A stretch of DNA of 64,000 nucleotides from Calliopum simillimum (Eukaryota; Arthropoda; Insecta; Diptera; Lauxaniidae): positions 21,667,329 through 21,731,328 of the forward strand of contig OX638369.1 of the NCBI GenBank assembly GCA_951812925.1. The letters run 5' to 3'. The notes beneath the pieces were generated by a model. It saw nothing but the letters and a program-made list of their open reading frames with translations, did not search any database and was not told the DNA's origin. Below, piece by piece: positions 21,491 to 33,633 of the stretch; positions within the stretch are counted from its first letter, which is position 1; each line of letters opens with the position of its first letter. The position numbers and the translations under genes were made by a program.

Positions 21491-22193
21491 TAGTCTTTAG
21501 TGTCTGAGAGAAATTTGGTTGGATTATCTCGAAAAACGTTTTCAGTATAGCGTTTTGAAGCTTTTTCTTATATGCCACTGTTCAAATTTCTCTCGTCCAA
21601 ATTCCTCTAGTTTATTTTCAGAACGTGCATTTATAGTTCTTAGTATTTGAGTGAAATTTAGTTCGATTATCTCAAAAAAACTCTTTCAGTACATCATTTT
21701 GAAACTTTTGCTTATATGGGAGGTGCCACGCTTTCTTGTCCGATTTCACGCAGTTTTTGTTGAGAGCTTGCATTTATAAGTTTTAGTGTCTGAGTAAAAT
21801 TTAGTTCGATTATCTTAAAAAATGCTTACAGTATACCGTTTTGAAGCTTTTGCTTATATGGGAGGTGCTTGCACTCTTGTCCGAATTCGCCCAGTTTTCT
21901 TTAAAGCTTGCGCTTACAATTCGTAGTATTTATGTGTATTTTGGTTGCATTGTCGTGAAAAATACTCCTAAAGTTGCATTTGGAATATATTTTTTGTATG
22001 GGCGGTAGCCGTGTCCGTTGACCAATTTCGTTTATATTCAATCCCATAAGCTAACTTTATCGACGAAGGCAGTGAACCAAATTTAATTGAATTACGTTGC
22101 TCAGTTTTCCCAGAAAATATATTTCTACGCACACCCAGCCAGACAGACGGACATGGCTATATCGACTCAGGAGGAGACGCTGATAAAGAATAT
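21491..22193 (+). mobile_element. DINE-like copy 4, part 2
   Basis: It resumes with TAGTCTTTAGTGTCTGAG and has further direct units with TTGCTTATATGGGAGGTGCC, GTATGGGCGGTAGCCGTGTC, CCAGCCAGACAGACGGACAT and GCTGATAAAGAATATAT. Cut at 22193 by the Foldback-like element. Confidence 0.75.
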
Positions 22194-22329
22194 ATCGACG
22201 CCTGAGACGAAAAGTATGATGATTCATTTCTCCTACGAAAACTAGGTCTTCATAAATTCTTGGTCGAAAACCAGGTCGTTTCATTATATTTGACGAAAAC
22301 TAGGTTTCTTCGAAGATTTATGTATAATA

Positions 22330-23604
22330 GGGCTGTTAAAATAAAAAATTTTTTCGAATTTCCAAGATATACTTTGGCATCACGATCTACATCATGACAG
22401 AATATCCCAAAAAATTTTTCAGATTTTTAAATTCATATTTAAAGGTGGCTCAAAGCAGAAATATATTTTTATTATTTTTTTTTAGCATTAATTATAAAAT
22501 GTTGTCAAACAATTTGAAAAATTTGTTTTAGAGTAACTTAAAAAGATTCATTTTGTTTGTTTTTTAATGAACTTTAAAACCTACGTTGCAATTTTGACAA
22601 AAAAAATTTTACACTTCTTAAAAAACGAAAAACTGCCCTAAGAAGGCGAAATTTTACGGTTTTTTTAAAAAAAAAGTCATCGTGCCTTAAACGAAATGAA
22701 TATTTTTTAATTTACAAGATCTCATTCAAAAGAGCTATTAAAAACCTTCAAGACAAGACATGTTAAGACTTTTTTGGGCCAGCAGGCTCGATGACATAAC
22801 GTTTGAAACATAGTAATGCAGCCCTGTGAAAGGCAAAACGCTTTTTACTGAAGAGGGAGGCATCTTACAAAAAAGTGCCCATGGCATAAAATGCTTAAAA
22901 TCATCCAAGGAACAAGTGTGAATTGTTTTTTTTTTTTTTTTTGAAAAGTTTATTAAAAATGACGTAAAAAAAAATTTTTTTCTAAAATTAAGTAAAAAAA
23001 AAAAAACAATTTACACTTGTTCCTTGGATGATTTTAAGCATTTTATGCCATGGGCACTTTTTTGTAAGATGCCTCCCTCTTCAGTAAAAAGCGTTTTGCC
23101 TTTCACAGGGCTGCATTACTATGTTTCAAACGTTATGTCATCGAGCCTGCTGGCCCAAAAAAGTCTTAACATGTCTTGTCTTGAAGGTTTTTAATAGCTC
23201 TTTTGAATGAGATCTTGTAAATTAAAAAATGTTCATTTCGTTTAAAGCACGATGATTTTTTTTTAAAAAAACCGTAAAATTTCGCCTTCTTAGGGCAGTT
23301 TTTCGTTTTTTAAGAAGTGTAAATTTTTTTTTGTCAAAATTGCAACGTAGGTTTTAAAGTTCATTAAAAAACAAACAAAGTGAATCTTTTTAGTTACTCT
23401 AAAACAAATTTTTCAAATTGTTTGACAACATTTTATAATTAATGCTAAAAAAAAAAAATAATAAAAATATATTTCTGCTTTGAGCCACCTTTAAATATGA
23501 ATTTAAAAATCTGAAAAATTTTTTTGGATATTCTGTCATAATGTAGATCGTGATGCCAAAGTATATCTTGGAAATTCGAAAAAAATTTTTTTTTTGAACA
23601 GCCC
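22330..23604. mobile_element. 1,275-bp palindromic element, GGGCTGTT ends
   Basis: Left GGGCTGTT from 22330, right AACAGCCC to 23604, with TA on both sides (22328-22329, 23605-23606). The arms of about 600 bp are almost identical inverted copies, shown by matching blocks such as CCTTCAAGACAAGACATGTT (22747; complement at 23169) and CCAAGGAACAAGTGTGAATT (22906). The loop of about 60 bp is T/A-rich. It interrupts the left 29-bp array of the Foldback-like element. No protein-coding frame. Confidence 0.85.
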
Positions 23605-23866
23605 TAATGTATAAAAGTAGGACGTTAAAGATTTTATGATGAAAAATAGGATGTCAGAATATTTTGGACGAAAACTAGGATGTTTCGATGCCTTGCACGA
23701 AAAATATGTTGTCGTTGATTCGTGCGGCATTTATTGGATATTTTTTTTAAGTGGGCGGTGCCACGCCCCTAAATGGAAAAAACGCTCTTTCAGCTAAGCC
23801 GCTGCATTGATTTTTATGAAATTAAGTTTGAAGATAGGTTTAACACCAAGGGACGATAATGGCTGC

Positions 23867-24770
23867 TATTCTTGATTCCGTCGGAAAGCATTTTCCGCGC
23901 GGAAGCAAATTTTGCTATTATTGATTCCGAAAATTAGATACATCTGTCATCACTGTTCCGCATAAGTGATAAATTTGGCATTATTGTTTCTGCATATAAT
24001 TTGTCAAATTTAACATCCCTGACAACGAAGTGACGTTCATTTTTGTGTATTCTTGATTCCGACGGATAGATCTTTTTTAGTAATTTCCTTCCGCTAAATT
24101 TTTGTGTCGGAAAGACTATAAAAAGTTAAAAATGTAGGCTTTTTTATTAATTTTGCTGTTGTTATTGATAGGAAAAGTAAGCTAAATATTTAATAACTAT
24201 TTTAAAACCTTAACTGCTACACAATATCCGTTTAATTAAAAATTACAAAATTCATTTTTAAAATAAAACTCAAAATTCATGAAAGATGTTAATTTTATTT
24301 TATTAAATAAAGGAAACAATTCATCTTTATTCTGATTAGATATACAACAACATATAAAGAAATAATTTTTTGGAGGCACCTTTACATCCAACCCTCGCTG
24401 CGGTGACCAAATGATGAAATGTAAACACTTGGAAAAAAATGATCAACAAACACTTTTTTACAAAACACAACTTTAGAGCAACACACGTCTTCACCGAACT
24501 CTAAAATGTATAGATAATTCATCCTGAAATCGCACTAAAAAAGTTATTTTATCCACTTGATGTTTAGAAAATTTATTAAAGATCCATAATTTGTCTCTGT
24601 TGACACTTCTAATTTTTTTAGTCCTTTGTCATCTGTCAAAATGTTAGAGATGTTCTTATGTCAGGGCTCCCAATAATCTCGTTCGATATTCCTCTACCGC
24701 CGGAATCAAGAATAGTAGTTTTCATATCGAACGATATTTCTTTCCGCGAAAACGGAATCAATAATTGCAC
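23867..24770. mobile_element. MITE with repeated TATTCTTGATTCCG
   Basis: Left end GGCTGCTATTCTTGATTCCG, right end on the complement GGGTGCAATTATTGATTCCG. The core TATTCTTGATTCCG or a one-base variant recurs near 23873, 23919, 24049 and, inverted, near 24700 and 24750, with TTCCGCG-type sequence around it. The interior is AT-rich without a clear frame. The exact edges and target duplication are uncertain. Confidence 0.55.
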
Positions 24771-25318
24771 CCAATATGACTATTATGTTTTTAAATGGGT
24801 GGTGCCACGTCCTTAGATAGAAAAAACACTTTCACGGCTAAAGCTCTGCACCGATTTTTTTTTTAAAAAACATTTTGAATTAAATCATAGTCATCTGTTA
24901 TATGAATGTCAATTTGCTTTAATTTTGTTTAGACTAATCCACTTTGTGTTTTGGCTATTTCCGCTAATGTATGTTTAGTTCGAACATCAGAACAATAAAA
25001 ATTTAAGCAGATTTGTTGATGACATGAGCATTTTATTTCATGCATAAGCTAAAACATGATTCACCCTTTTTAAATATGAATTATCCTTCTTTTCGTCTAA
25101 AAGTTTAAAACAACATACTTTCGTAACAAATTATGAAACGTCCTACTATTCGTAAAAAAGTTTGAGACATCCTACTTTTCGTCCAAGAATATAAAACATC
25201 ATATTTTTCATAAAAAAATATGAAACATCAAACTTTTTGTTAAAAATTTTGAAACGTACGTAAAGCATCCTACTTTTTATGGAACAAATTAAACATCCTA
25301 CTTTTCGTTTGTGGCGTC

Positions 25319-25398
25319 GTTATATATCTGCCACTCCTCCTTTTGTGCGTTACAAACGGAAGGACAAAGTGTATATACCCTTGGTGTAGGGTATAAAA
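25319..25398 (+). mobile_element. DINE-like copy 4, part 3
   Basis: It reads TTATATATCTGCCACTCCTC, GTTACAAACGGAAGGACAAA and CCTTGGTGTAGGGTATAAAA, the family's 3' end. It completes the copy begun at 20318. Confidence 0.7.
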
Positions 25399-26329
25399 AA
25401 TAGCAATTCACCTAAGCACAGTGGTTCCCTTTGTATGGGAATGGGGACCGTAAATACTGATAATAGAAATAGGGTCTTGAAATTTGATACAATGAAAATG
25501 TGTAATTTTGAACAAAATCCATTCACGAACACTCCTACCTCCCATACAAAGTTGGGGAGTGGTTACAATTTTTTTTTCAAAATGGGTATCAATTTCCATT
25601 AACTTGTATTATTTTTACGGTATCTCCATCCACTCATATACCAAAAGCCAATTAAAATTTTTAAAAATTTAAAAATGCTCTCCATTTCATGTTGCACATA
25701 TTTTTTGTCTCTTTTTCTTTTTTTCGCTTCAACAATGAAATGCGAAAATGATATCACTTATAATGAAAACATATCAATGGTTAAGAAAATATCAGTAATA
25801 AATTATCAAGGTTATTGTTGTGTTTTTTTTTTTTTGTATGACAATTTAACATGATATTGTCAACTCTGCAAAATCAGTTTTTCAATTTTTACCACGTGCA
25901 TGGTTTTTATGCAGAAGCTGCTGACCGAATATCATTAAAAATTTTATATATATTTTTTTTTTTTAATTTATTTATTTTACCACAATATGCGAATATCATG
26001 CTGTAAAGCAGAATATCGCTAGGGTCATATTGGCAGCAGTTAAGCAACAACACTTACATATGCAGCATTCCAAGTTAAAGGTAAATTAAAATTAATTGCA
26101 AGCATAATTGGAATAATAAAATATTTTATAAAAATAAAAACTTTTTTACAAAATGTATATAAAAATGATGTAATTAAAAAGTTTGCATTGATTGCGCATG
26201 ATACGAAATGATCAAGTTTCACCCTAGTGACACTATCGTTTAAATAAAAAGACATTTTATACAAAAATGAGTATTCAGAATGTTGAAGAAATGGTGCTGG
26301 CAATGGCCTTAAAATTATAGGTTGAGTGC
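25399..26329. other. AT-rich stretch, no gene seen
   Basis: CCCTTTGTATGGGAATGGGG (25429) and CCTCCCATACAAAGTTGGGG (25538) form a weak inverted pair. T-tracts at 25826 and 25960. Otherwise nothing. Confidence 0.45.
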
Positions 26330-26663
26330 AAGATGCCACACCTTTTTGTCCGAGTTCACTTGTTTAGAGTTCGCCCTTATGGCATCTAGCAAAAGTGTGT
26401 ATTTTGGTTGCATTTCCGAAAATAATGCTGTAACTGTAGCGTTTTAAATGGTTTTTTTTTTTTTAAAGGCGGTAGGCTTGTTCGTTGATCAATTTCTCTC
26501 TTTTTCAATCCCACAAAGTAACTTTGTCGGTAAAGGCAGTGTACGAAATTTCATCGAATTATCTTGCTTCCAAAAAATATTAAAATGATGTCAACGGACA
26601 GACCGACAGGCTGACTGACACAGATATATCGACTCAAGTGGTGACACTGATCAAGAATATATA
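26330..26663 (+). mobile_element. DINE-like copy 5, left part
   Basis: Blocks GATGCCACACCTTTTTGTCC, GGCGGTAGGCTTGTTCGTTG, a GACAGACCGACAGGCTGACT region replacing the AGCC repeat, ATATCGACTCAAGTGGTGAC and TGATCAAGAATATATA. Cut at TA (26662-26663). Confidence 0.65.
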
Positions 26664-26923
26664 CAAGTGGTTGGAATTCGGTAGAACACCGGAAAATGTG
26701 TAATTCCTGGGTTCTGAACAACTTTTCTTAGTATCATTTTTCAAAGTTCGCAAAACTGACGGAGATGTGGCTTTATGAAAACCGGTATAAGTTTGGAAAA
26801 CCTTGATGGATTTTGATAATATTGGTGGCGTGGAGTTTCGAACAACAAAACTAAGAACAGTTGTTCAGATTAGTCCCAGGAATCTTACATTTTCCAGTGT
26901 TCTACCGATTACCAACCGCTTTG
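26664..26923. mobile_element. 260-bp TA MITE
   Basis: Left CAAGTGGTTGGAATTCGGTA, right complement CAAAGCGGTTGGTAATCGGT, then a shared GTAGAACAC.GGAAAATGT and further similarity to CTGAACAACTNTTCTTAG. TA on both sides (26662-26663, 26924-26925). It sits in the GAATATATAC block of the DINE-like repeat. Too short to code for a transposase. Confidence 0.8.
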
Positions 26924-27003
26924 TATACTTTTCTATACCTGGAACGCCTTCTTCTGTGCGTTACAAATGAAAGGAAAAAATGGGTATAAGTACTCTGGGT
27001 AGG
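26924..27003 (+). mobile_element. DINE-like copy 5, right part
   Basis: TATACTTTTCTATACCTGGA, GTTACAAATGAAAGG and CTCTGGGTAGGCG complete the copy after the MITE. Confidence 0.6.
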
Positions 27004-30000
27004 CGATTTCACTCAATAATATCCCAAAAAAAAACATCTTTTTTTTTTTTGGATATTTTTGATCATTGCCGGAGTAGGCTATAAAACTATAACAAAAATG
27101 TGTGTTAACCACTGAAGTATGTTCCTTGGCTTATTGCTGGACTTTTAAGTGGCAAACCAGAGTCTGTGCCTTTTCTAGACTATATAATAAGTAACTTGCT
27201 GATCGTAAGCAAAATTTATATGTCCACCGAGCAACAATAAATTCAATAAGAAGTCACACAAAATAATTGAAGTGTAACTGCTCTTGTAATAAAACCAATT
27301 CAAAGAATTTTTAAGCTATTAGCAACATAAAAAAATTGTTGCCGATGCTGGGCGGACTTTTTTTGTTTTATATGCGTCTATTACTCAAATCATGAAGAAA
27401 CATTTCAATTTTTTTTTTTTATTATTGGATGGCATATCTACACCAAAAAAAAGACAGTGAGAAAATTTTTTAGGTTGTTCGTTTACTCCAAGTTTTTACC
27501 CGGGTAAATGAACAGACTGTTTATTTTCAACTCAAAAGTTAATACTAAAAATATGCACAAAAATTTTCACTTGAGCAAAGTACTTCTCTGGGGCTACTTA
27601 GTAAAATCTAAACACTTTGCATTGCATACTTTTAGGCACTTTCGAAAAATTACAATTCTTTCCGTTTATTTACTTGTAAATCTCTTTTAACCTATAATTT
27701 TTCTTATGATGTAAAAGCCAAATATAATGATTTTGCTATCCTTAACGTTACTTTTCTTGTCATTTTCACCGATTCCTCCACACACATACAAACATATATG
27801 CGACACTTTGTTACCACTCACAGCAGCTGTGATATATAACACGCTCTTAATTGGTCATAAATCTGACAAATGTAATTTGTCATCACTCGAGCAGTAAGCA
27901 AGCGAATGTTTGCAAAAACACCACCATTACAGGAGGCGTACCGTGTAACATAACAGTGCCTACAGAACCTTGTGCGAAAGTAATAGTACCGAGTGCTTGT
28001 CAGCTGGAAACTTTTATATTGCATCTTCACTAACGCAAGCGGTAGGTTATTCATGAATTTTGCACTTTTTTTTTAGCTCTAGCTCTATTGCTGCTCTCGT
28101 TGTGCTTGACCTAACGTGGCATTGGAAGTGCTAAAGCCACAGTTAAAATTTCTTCAATGTGAAATACTGTTTACAGTATAAGACTTTGCATCTTCATAAT
28201 ATAAAAATTATAGTAAAGGCAAATAAACAATTGTGTGCACTTGACTGCAGCAATTTTAACGCTTCTTTATTGTAGTCATTTGAATAATTGTTACCTTAAC
28301 TCATTCTCATGGACAAGTTATTGCATGCCATAGTATTCGTTTTGACTTTGGTAGATTTCATTGAAATCCCTATTTAAAGTTTCATATTCTGCTCCCGAAG
28401 AGCTTAAGATTTTTGTTTTGCAGCACTGTTTTTCTGTCTTATTAGGTACAACTATAAGTGGCATTTAGGCGTTTATGTAATGGGTCTGGTAATGTGTAAT
28501 GCTGTTGCATGAGTAACGAAATGTTAAAATGATTGTGTTTATTGTTGGATTAACTAAAGTTTCAGTGAATATTAAACAGTCTGCATTATAATTTGTAATC
28601 AAAACGAAAAATTTTTACGGCATAAACTGAAATAAAGGCGTAAACAATGCAAGCCTAAAAGTATGCAACGCATTTTTGGCTTGAAAAAACAGTTTAAGGT
28701 GAATAAGGCATGTGGTGAAAAACTGTTGCTTGTGTCATTGAAAAACATCATGCACATAGCCGTCTCGATATTTCAGTTAGGAAAAGTTGGTATGATTACA
28801 GTGTTATCAAGTATACTTTTTTACTCATGCGATATGTTTTATATGGCGATTTTCATAAAGGCATAGCACACCTCATGCTCTACATACATATTTTGTTTGA
28901 AGCTTGACAAAAAAGTAGCGTACTTCGTACCATTTCAAAAATTATCTCTTTGGAGACTTTCAGTTATTAGAAGGAGTGGTGGGGGCATGGTAGAGCCAAA
29001 GTCATCGTAATACATAAATGATAGCCAACATTCCAGACACTAAATATGAATCAACAAATTGCTTTTGTAGTTTCCAGTTTCGTACAAATCTACTTATCTT
29101 TTTTATTCATATATCAATCGAAAAGGCGAAATAAATACAAAAATTTAACCATGGGTTTAAAAATGTCAAAAAACTCAAACTGACAGTTGAACCTTAAATA
29201 AATAAAAATCATAAATGTACACACGTACATATATGTAATTCATTTAAAACAGTCACATACTTACATATTTCTATATATATTTCCAGGCGGGCAAACCATC
29301 GTATTTGATCTCGGTGACATAATAAATTCATGAATTCATGTTAAAAATCATAAAATAAATATTGTAACGTTTAACGCTCAAATGAAGTGAATTGGAAATG
29401 ACTTAAATATGGGTTGCGGCATTTCACTATATGTATAGATAGATACATATACAGGTGACTATAATTTAAAGCCATCATAACAATAGTTTTTTGTTTAAGT
29501 TTTTTCTGTGTTTCTCTAAGAATTTACACGTAGATGACTATTACAAAATTTGAAAAGTGGTCAACAAAGTTACAACTCAGGTATAATTCAGTTAAAACAG
29601 GTTCGAATCTAGATAATTTATTAGCGGGAATATACTTACATATGAAGTTTTGGTACAAAATTAATCAACTTTGAGTCTACTTGAAAATGAGAAATGAATT
29701 AGACTTACTTACAATTAGAGAAGACTCTGAAGAAGATGAGGGAAAACGAACTTTGCTAGCAAACAGAAGGAGGTTTAAGCAAAGAATGATATATACAATT
29801 TTGAAGGCAAAAATTGGAGTGAACTGTCACTAGATACTACAATAGACATTTGGTTATAAGGACTTGAAGGCTGGTAGTATTAAGTCGCATGTTAAATGTG
29901 TAAAAAAGTGCTATTGCAGCGTAAGCACTACAGACATAAAGATTTAGAGCAAAATAGCTGTCCTTGCTCATGCTTGTGTACCATTCAATTTATGCGAAAA

Positions 30001-31787
30001 CATGCCTTGTGTAGTTGATGGATGTATTAAGTTTTTTTTTTTTTTTGTGTCCTCGACATAGCTAAATGTTTTGATAGGAACATCAATAATTTTGAGAAAT
30101 TTTAGATGCTGAAAAAAAAAAAAAAAATAAAATCCAGAAGAAAAACTAAACCAAAACAGCGCAGTTTCCATGTTTTCAAATTGTAATGGTAAAGGAAAAA
30201 TTGAAATTAAAAATCCATTTACTGCGGTTACACAAGCAAAAACACAACTCCTACACCATCAAACTAAGGTAGAGGAGGACGGCTTTAAGAGAAGAAATAC
30301 ACGCTGTATGCACGATTACGCAGCGAACATACCATTGAGCAATTGATAACCTTGGTGTGCGTACGTACACATACCAATGCACAGAATACTTGCGCGCGCA
30401 AAAACTCACGTACAAAATATCGCCAAATTCTTGTAATTGAAACTCGTTGTTTGGAATTTTGTATACAAAACATGATTTTCAACTACAGTTACATCATACA
30501 TAAAAATTTGATAAATTTTGCTGGAATTTGATGCAAAGAATGGATTGGAATGATTGGAACATTTTTGTTTTTTATTTAAAATTTTTGGAAAAAAAACAAA
30601 TTTCACTCATTTTGCCGTTACTCATTTTATACAAATATACTTATGATTGAAATTTCTGATATTTTTTCTTGTATTTGTTGTTGTAAAAAGTCGGGATTGA
30701 ACCCCGAAATCGTTGTGTGAAAAATACTTATTCTTTATTTCTTTATGAATACGTGAACTATTTAACTTTGGCTCCTTTTTACCAGCAAACTATTTAACCG
30801 ATTTTCGTTTGCGTTGACTCTTTATTGTTGAGCTTGGTTATTTAGTCGAGATTTCTGTTTGTTTCTTTTGGGCTTTTAAAATGAATCTCTTGTAAATCTT
30901 TGTTTTTTTACCTTTGTAACATAAGTGAATCATTAATGACAATTTCTTGATTGATTGCATGTGATTCCTGATTCATACCATACTTCGCTTGAAAGTAACT
31001 ATACTTCTCTAAGTATTGAATATGAATGACTCTCATTGTGGCTCTTTATTGAATTTTTTTGTTAATTGATGTCAGTAAGAGTCAAGTGTTTTAATGCTTT
31101 TGTTTTCCACCAAATGTTAAAACGTACATTATTCTAAGTACGTGGTACTGACAAGACAATTTTATACTCATCATTTATATGTATAGTATTTTATATGGTT
31201 AAAAAGAATTTAATTAAATAAAATGTTATATCAATGTGCCAATATGTCAATGTGATAAATTTTATATTTTTAATTATGCAAGCAATTAAAAATGAAGCAA
31301 GTGTGCGGATGACAGCTTAAAAATGTTAATAATGTTATTTTTAAGTTTTTTTTTTTTTTTTTCATTTAAATAAAAAGAAAAAAATTTAATTTACATACAT
31401 ATATTTGTATAGAAATATTTACAAATATGTGCATTTTTTACAATTTAAGAAATAAAAAACACGTCAGCCTTAATACAAACAAGGAACATTTTTTATTGAA
31501 TTATATGATTTTGCAAATATTTTTATTTGAAATTAAATAATAAATTTTATGAGGAGAATTTAATGAAATAATTAAACTTAACAAATTTTTGTACATATAT
31601 CAGTACATTTATTTTTTCAATCCTTCTCAAACCAAACGTTTGCAAGTTCACTATGTTGCAAGTATGTTCAGACTTAGGAAAAACTTAAATTCCTGAAAAA
31701 TCGCAAAAAATTAAATCATGATTTTCATAAAATAAATCATTCTGTTCTTTTATTTGCAAACGTTTTTCGAAATTCATTAAGCTAAAA
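27004..31787. other. long AT-rich stretch, no gene proven
   Basis: Reading frames are all short. I looked at 27851-28033, 28663-28866 and 30343-30531 and found no domain, splice context or codon pattern to support them. T/A tracts at 27047, 30031, 30113 and 31347. A lone T-arm-like string at about 30690-30715 is not a tRNA. This could be intron or intergenic DNA. Confidence 0.5.
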
Positions 31788-32005
31788 GTACGAGGGTACT
31801 TTAATAAGTTCCAGACTTTTGAGATTTTTACCAGACTAACTTTAAATTTAACACTGCCCCCGTCAACTGTCATCTATTTAATAGCAGACCACTCTCAAAT
31901 TTTGCTCATCCTGGGTCATTTAGTTTGCCATTGGCAGCTGCTGAAAGCAGAAAACCTCGTGAATTTGAACATTAACGGATAAAAACGAATTTCGCGTGCC
32001 AACTT
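31788..32005 (+). mobile_element. mariner 5' end fragment
   Basis: TACGAGGGTACTTTAATAAG at 31788 looks like a mariner terminal repeat. About 190 bp downstream, 31980-32000 reads DKNEFRV, like the start of mariner transposases (ME/DKNEFRAVIK). After that the reading is lost. Only a fragment, and a separate lineage from the mariner at 11621 by its terminal sequence. Confidence 0.4.
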
Positions 32006-33185
32006 TGACTCATTCCTTGGCCTATCAGATATTGAAAGATGTTAGTTTTTTGAATTGTAAATCATAGTTTGAACCTTTGGCAATAAAACCTCCTCATTAG
32101 TCTATCGACAAGCTATTTTTCAACCACCCCCCTTAAACTACGTGAGAGGGATGGGGAAGTGGTAAATAATATTTTTGAACAGCCAAAAGATCAAAGTAAT
32201 ATAAAGCGTTAACTATCTTCCTTATATCATTTACTTTCATAGCTCCAAATATTGTTGAAAATGGGCAATTTTACTCTTGGATTAATCGAACAGTGGTCAA
32301 AAATGGGTTAAGCACTGAGCTCTGTTGCTGTCGTACGCCGAACGTTTAGGTCGTCCAAAAAAAAGTTGTCACGGACCCCGGCTCGAATCATAGTGCGCGC
32401 AGTGTTTTACGTAGAACAAGCTAGGTGGACAAAATTCATTAACAGATATCTAAATATTAGTAATGAGGTAATGTCAACAATACCCCCCGTACATAATATG
32501 CCTACTTTTTTTTGTGTAAATATTTGATGGTGACAAACAACTGAGTGTAGAAGTCAACTTATGAGTGTAAGTTCAATTTCAAACATTTATTATTTTCATT
32601 AAGCAATAAAGCAACTTGATTTTATTGTGGCAAAATCAATATTTTGTGACAATTTTAGTGATGAATTTTATAACAAAAAGAACGTATTTTATGTTTTAGT
32701 TAAATTTTTTTCATTTCCTCCTTTGGGTTATGTGTAAGAAAGCTTCGAAAACGGATAAAAAAGTTATTCTTTTTTTTTCGTTTTCCAACTTTAATGGAGA
32801 CGAAATTGCATGTACCCGCGTGTACTCAGTCTAGATTTTGGATATAAGTTAGCTACATCTATTCCCTTGATGAATATATTAGTTTTAACTTGCACATTAT
32901 AGTTCATCTATTTTATTTTAATTTTTTCCAGAATCTCTAATCATTTTTTTATAATTTATATTCGAATTTTTTGCTTTGTTTTTAACGTCTGTTATATGTG
33001 TATTTAAAAAGTTCGAAATTTTGTGACAATTCTCATGATGGATTTTTTAACAGAATAAGAAGTTAGTATTTTGTGTTTAAATAAGACATTTGTCAGGGAA
33101 AGTTTCGAAAACACTTAAAAAATAACGTTTATCTCTGTGTTTCCAGACAAATGTTTGGATATAAGTTAGTTGTACCTGACCATTG
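32006..33185. other. AT-rich stretch with a diverged duplication
   Basis: The segment 32640-32780 resembles 33005-33170 (TTGTGACAATTTTAGTGATG versus TTGTGACAATTCTCATGATG, and TTCGAAAAC in both), a direct duplication about 370 bp apart. Near 32290-32400 a frame gives AVVRRTFRSSKKKLSRTP, weakly like a transposase helix-turn-helix. No gene is proven. It may be an upstream exon or intron of the reading frame that follows. Confidence 0.4.
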
Positions 33186-33262
33186 GATTACAACTATTTC
33201 ATTTTTTTCAGAACATTTTCACTCAATCTCAAAAAGTGAGTTTTTTAAAGAGTGGCTTAAGC

Positions 33263-33633
33263 ATGACAAGGTCAAAAAAATGACTGTCTTTACGATTTAA
33301 TAGTATCAAAATTCAAAGTGTTTGATGTAACTGAAAACTGTGTGAGGGTAATTAAGGAGAAAATTGCCAACTGTTCTTCAAAAATCGATCTAAAGTGGGT
33401 TTCTGCGGGGAAGTCCAAAGACCGCTTTATGATAAAGTTTAAAAGCTGGTTGGATGGTGAGGATTTTAAATTTGGTATATTTTCTTCACAACCACTACCA
33501 CGAATAATTATTTATTATCTATGCTACTCTTAACTTCTGATCCTTTTATAATTTCCTTAAGAAAAATACCAAAAAAAAAAGCGAGATAAATTGTGTGCAG
33601 AGGTTTTAAAACTAATTATCCCTCCTTCAATAG
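33263..33633 (+). pseudogene. unknown spliced reading frame, 5' part
   Basis: An ATG at 33263 opens MTRSK, then a run of seven A (six would keep the frame) shifts into NDCLYDLIVSKFKVFDVTEN, which is open on to 33474. A GT at 33475 and an AG at 33560-33561 define an 87-nt intron with a pyrimidine-rich end (TTTCCTTAAG). Splicing joins DGEDFKF to EKYQKKKRDKLCAEVLKLII without breaking the frame. The LTR retrotransposon is inserted at the end of this part (target ATAG, 33630-33633), and the same frame continues at 41125. A splice-acceptor-like TTTTTTTCAG lies upstream near 33209. I do not recognise the family; Lys-rich, Trp-containing, no catalytic motif. It could be a host gene or part of an older transposon. 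Confidence 0.5.

Larger units (their letters stand above)
22194..25318. mobile_element. Foldback-like element with mirrored 29-bp arrays
   Basis: The ends are CGACGCC (left) and GGCGTCG (right), inside the AT-rich spot of the DINE-like repeat; AATATAT and ATATAT on the two sides are a possible target duplication. The left side (22200-22320 and 23611-23725) is an array of about eight degenerate 29-bp units with core GACGAAAACTAGGATGTTTC. The right side (25085-25318) is an array of about eight units in the opposite orientation (GAAACATCCTACTTTTCGTC). Long inverted repeats made of short tandem units are the architecture of Drosophila Foldback and Galileo-type elements. Nothing coding is visible. 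Two other elements sit inside (22330-23604, 23867-24770). A direct repeat of about 75 bp (GGTGCCACGCCCC region at 23750; 24795) flanks the second. Confidence 0.65.

Noticed and set aside
25085..25318. CRISPR-like array of 29-bp repeats
   Set aside because: Units are contiguous with no spacers and are mirrored by an inverted array at 22.2-23.7 kb, so they are the arms of a Foldback-like element.
27818..28054. Overlapping frames on both strands near 27.9 kb with several Cys
   Set aside because: No domain, no signal peptide, no splice context; both strands are open, so chance is likely.
28663..28866. 67-codon ATG frame with a hydrophobic C-terminal half
   Set aside because: Hydrophobicity follows from T-rich DNA; no family match, no promoter or polyadenylation context that I can support.
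30685..30720. tRNA T-arm-like string with an exact box B on the minus strand
   Set aside because: The upstream 70 nt have no box A, acceptor or anticodon stem; an isolated match.
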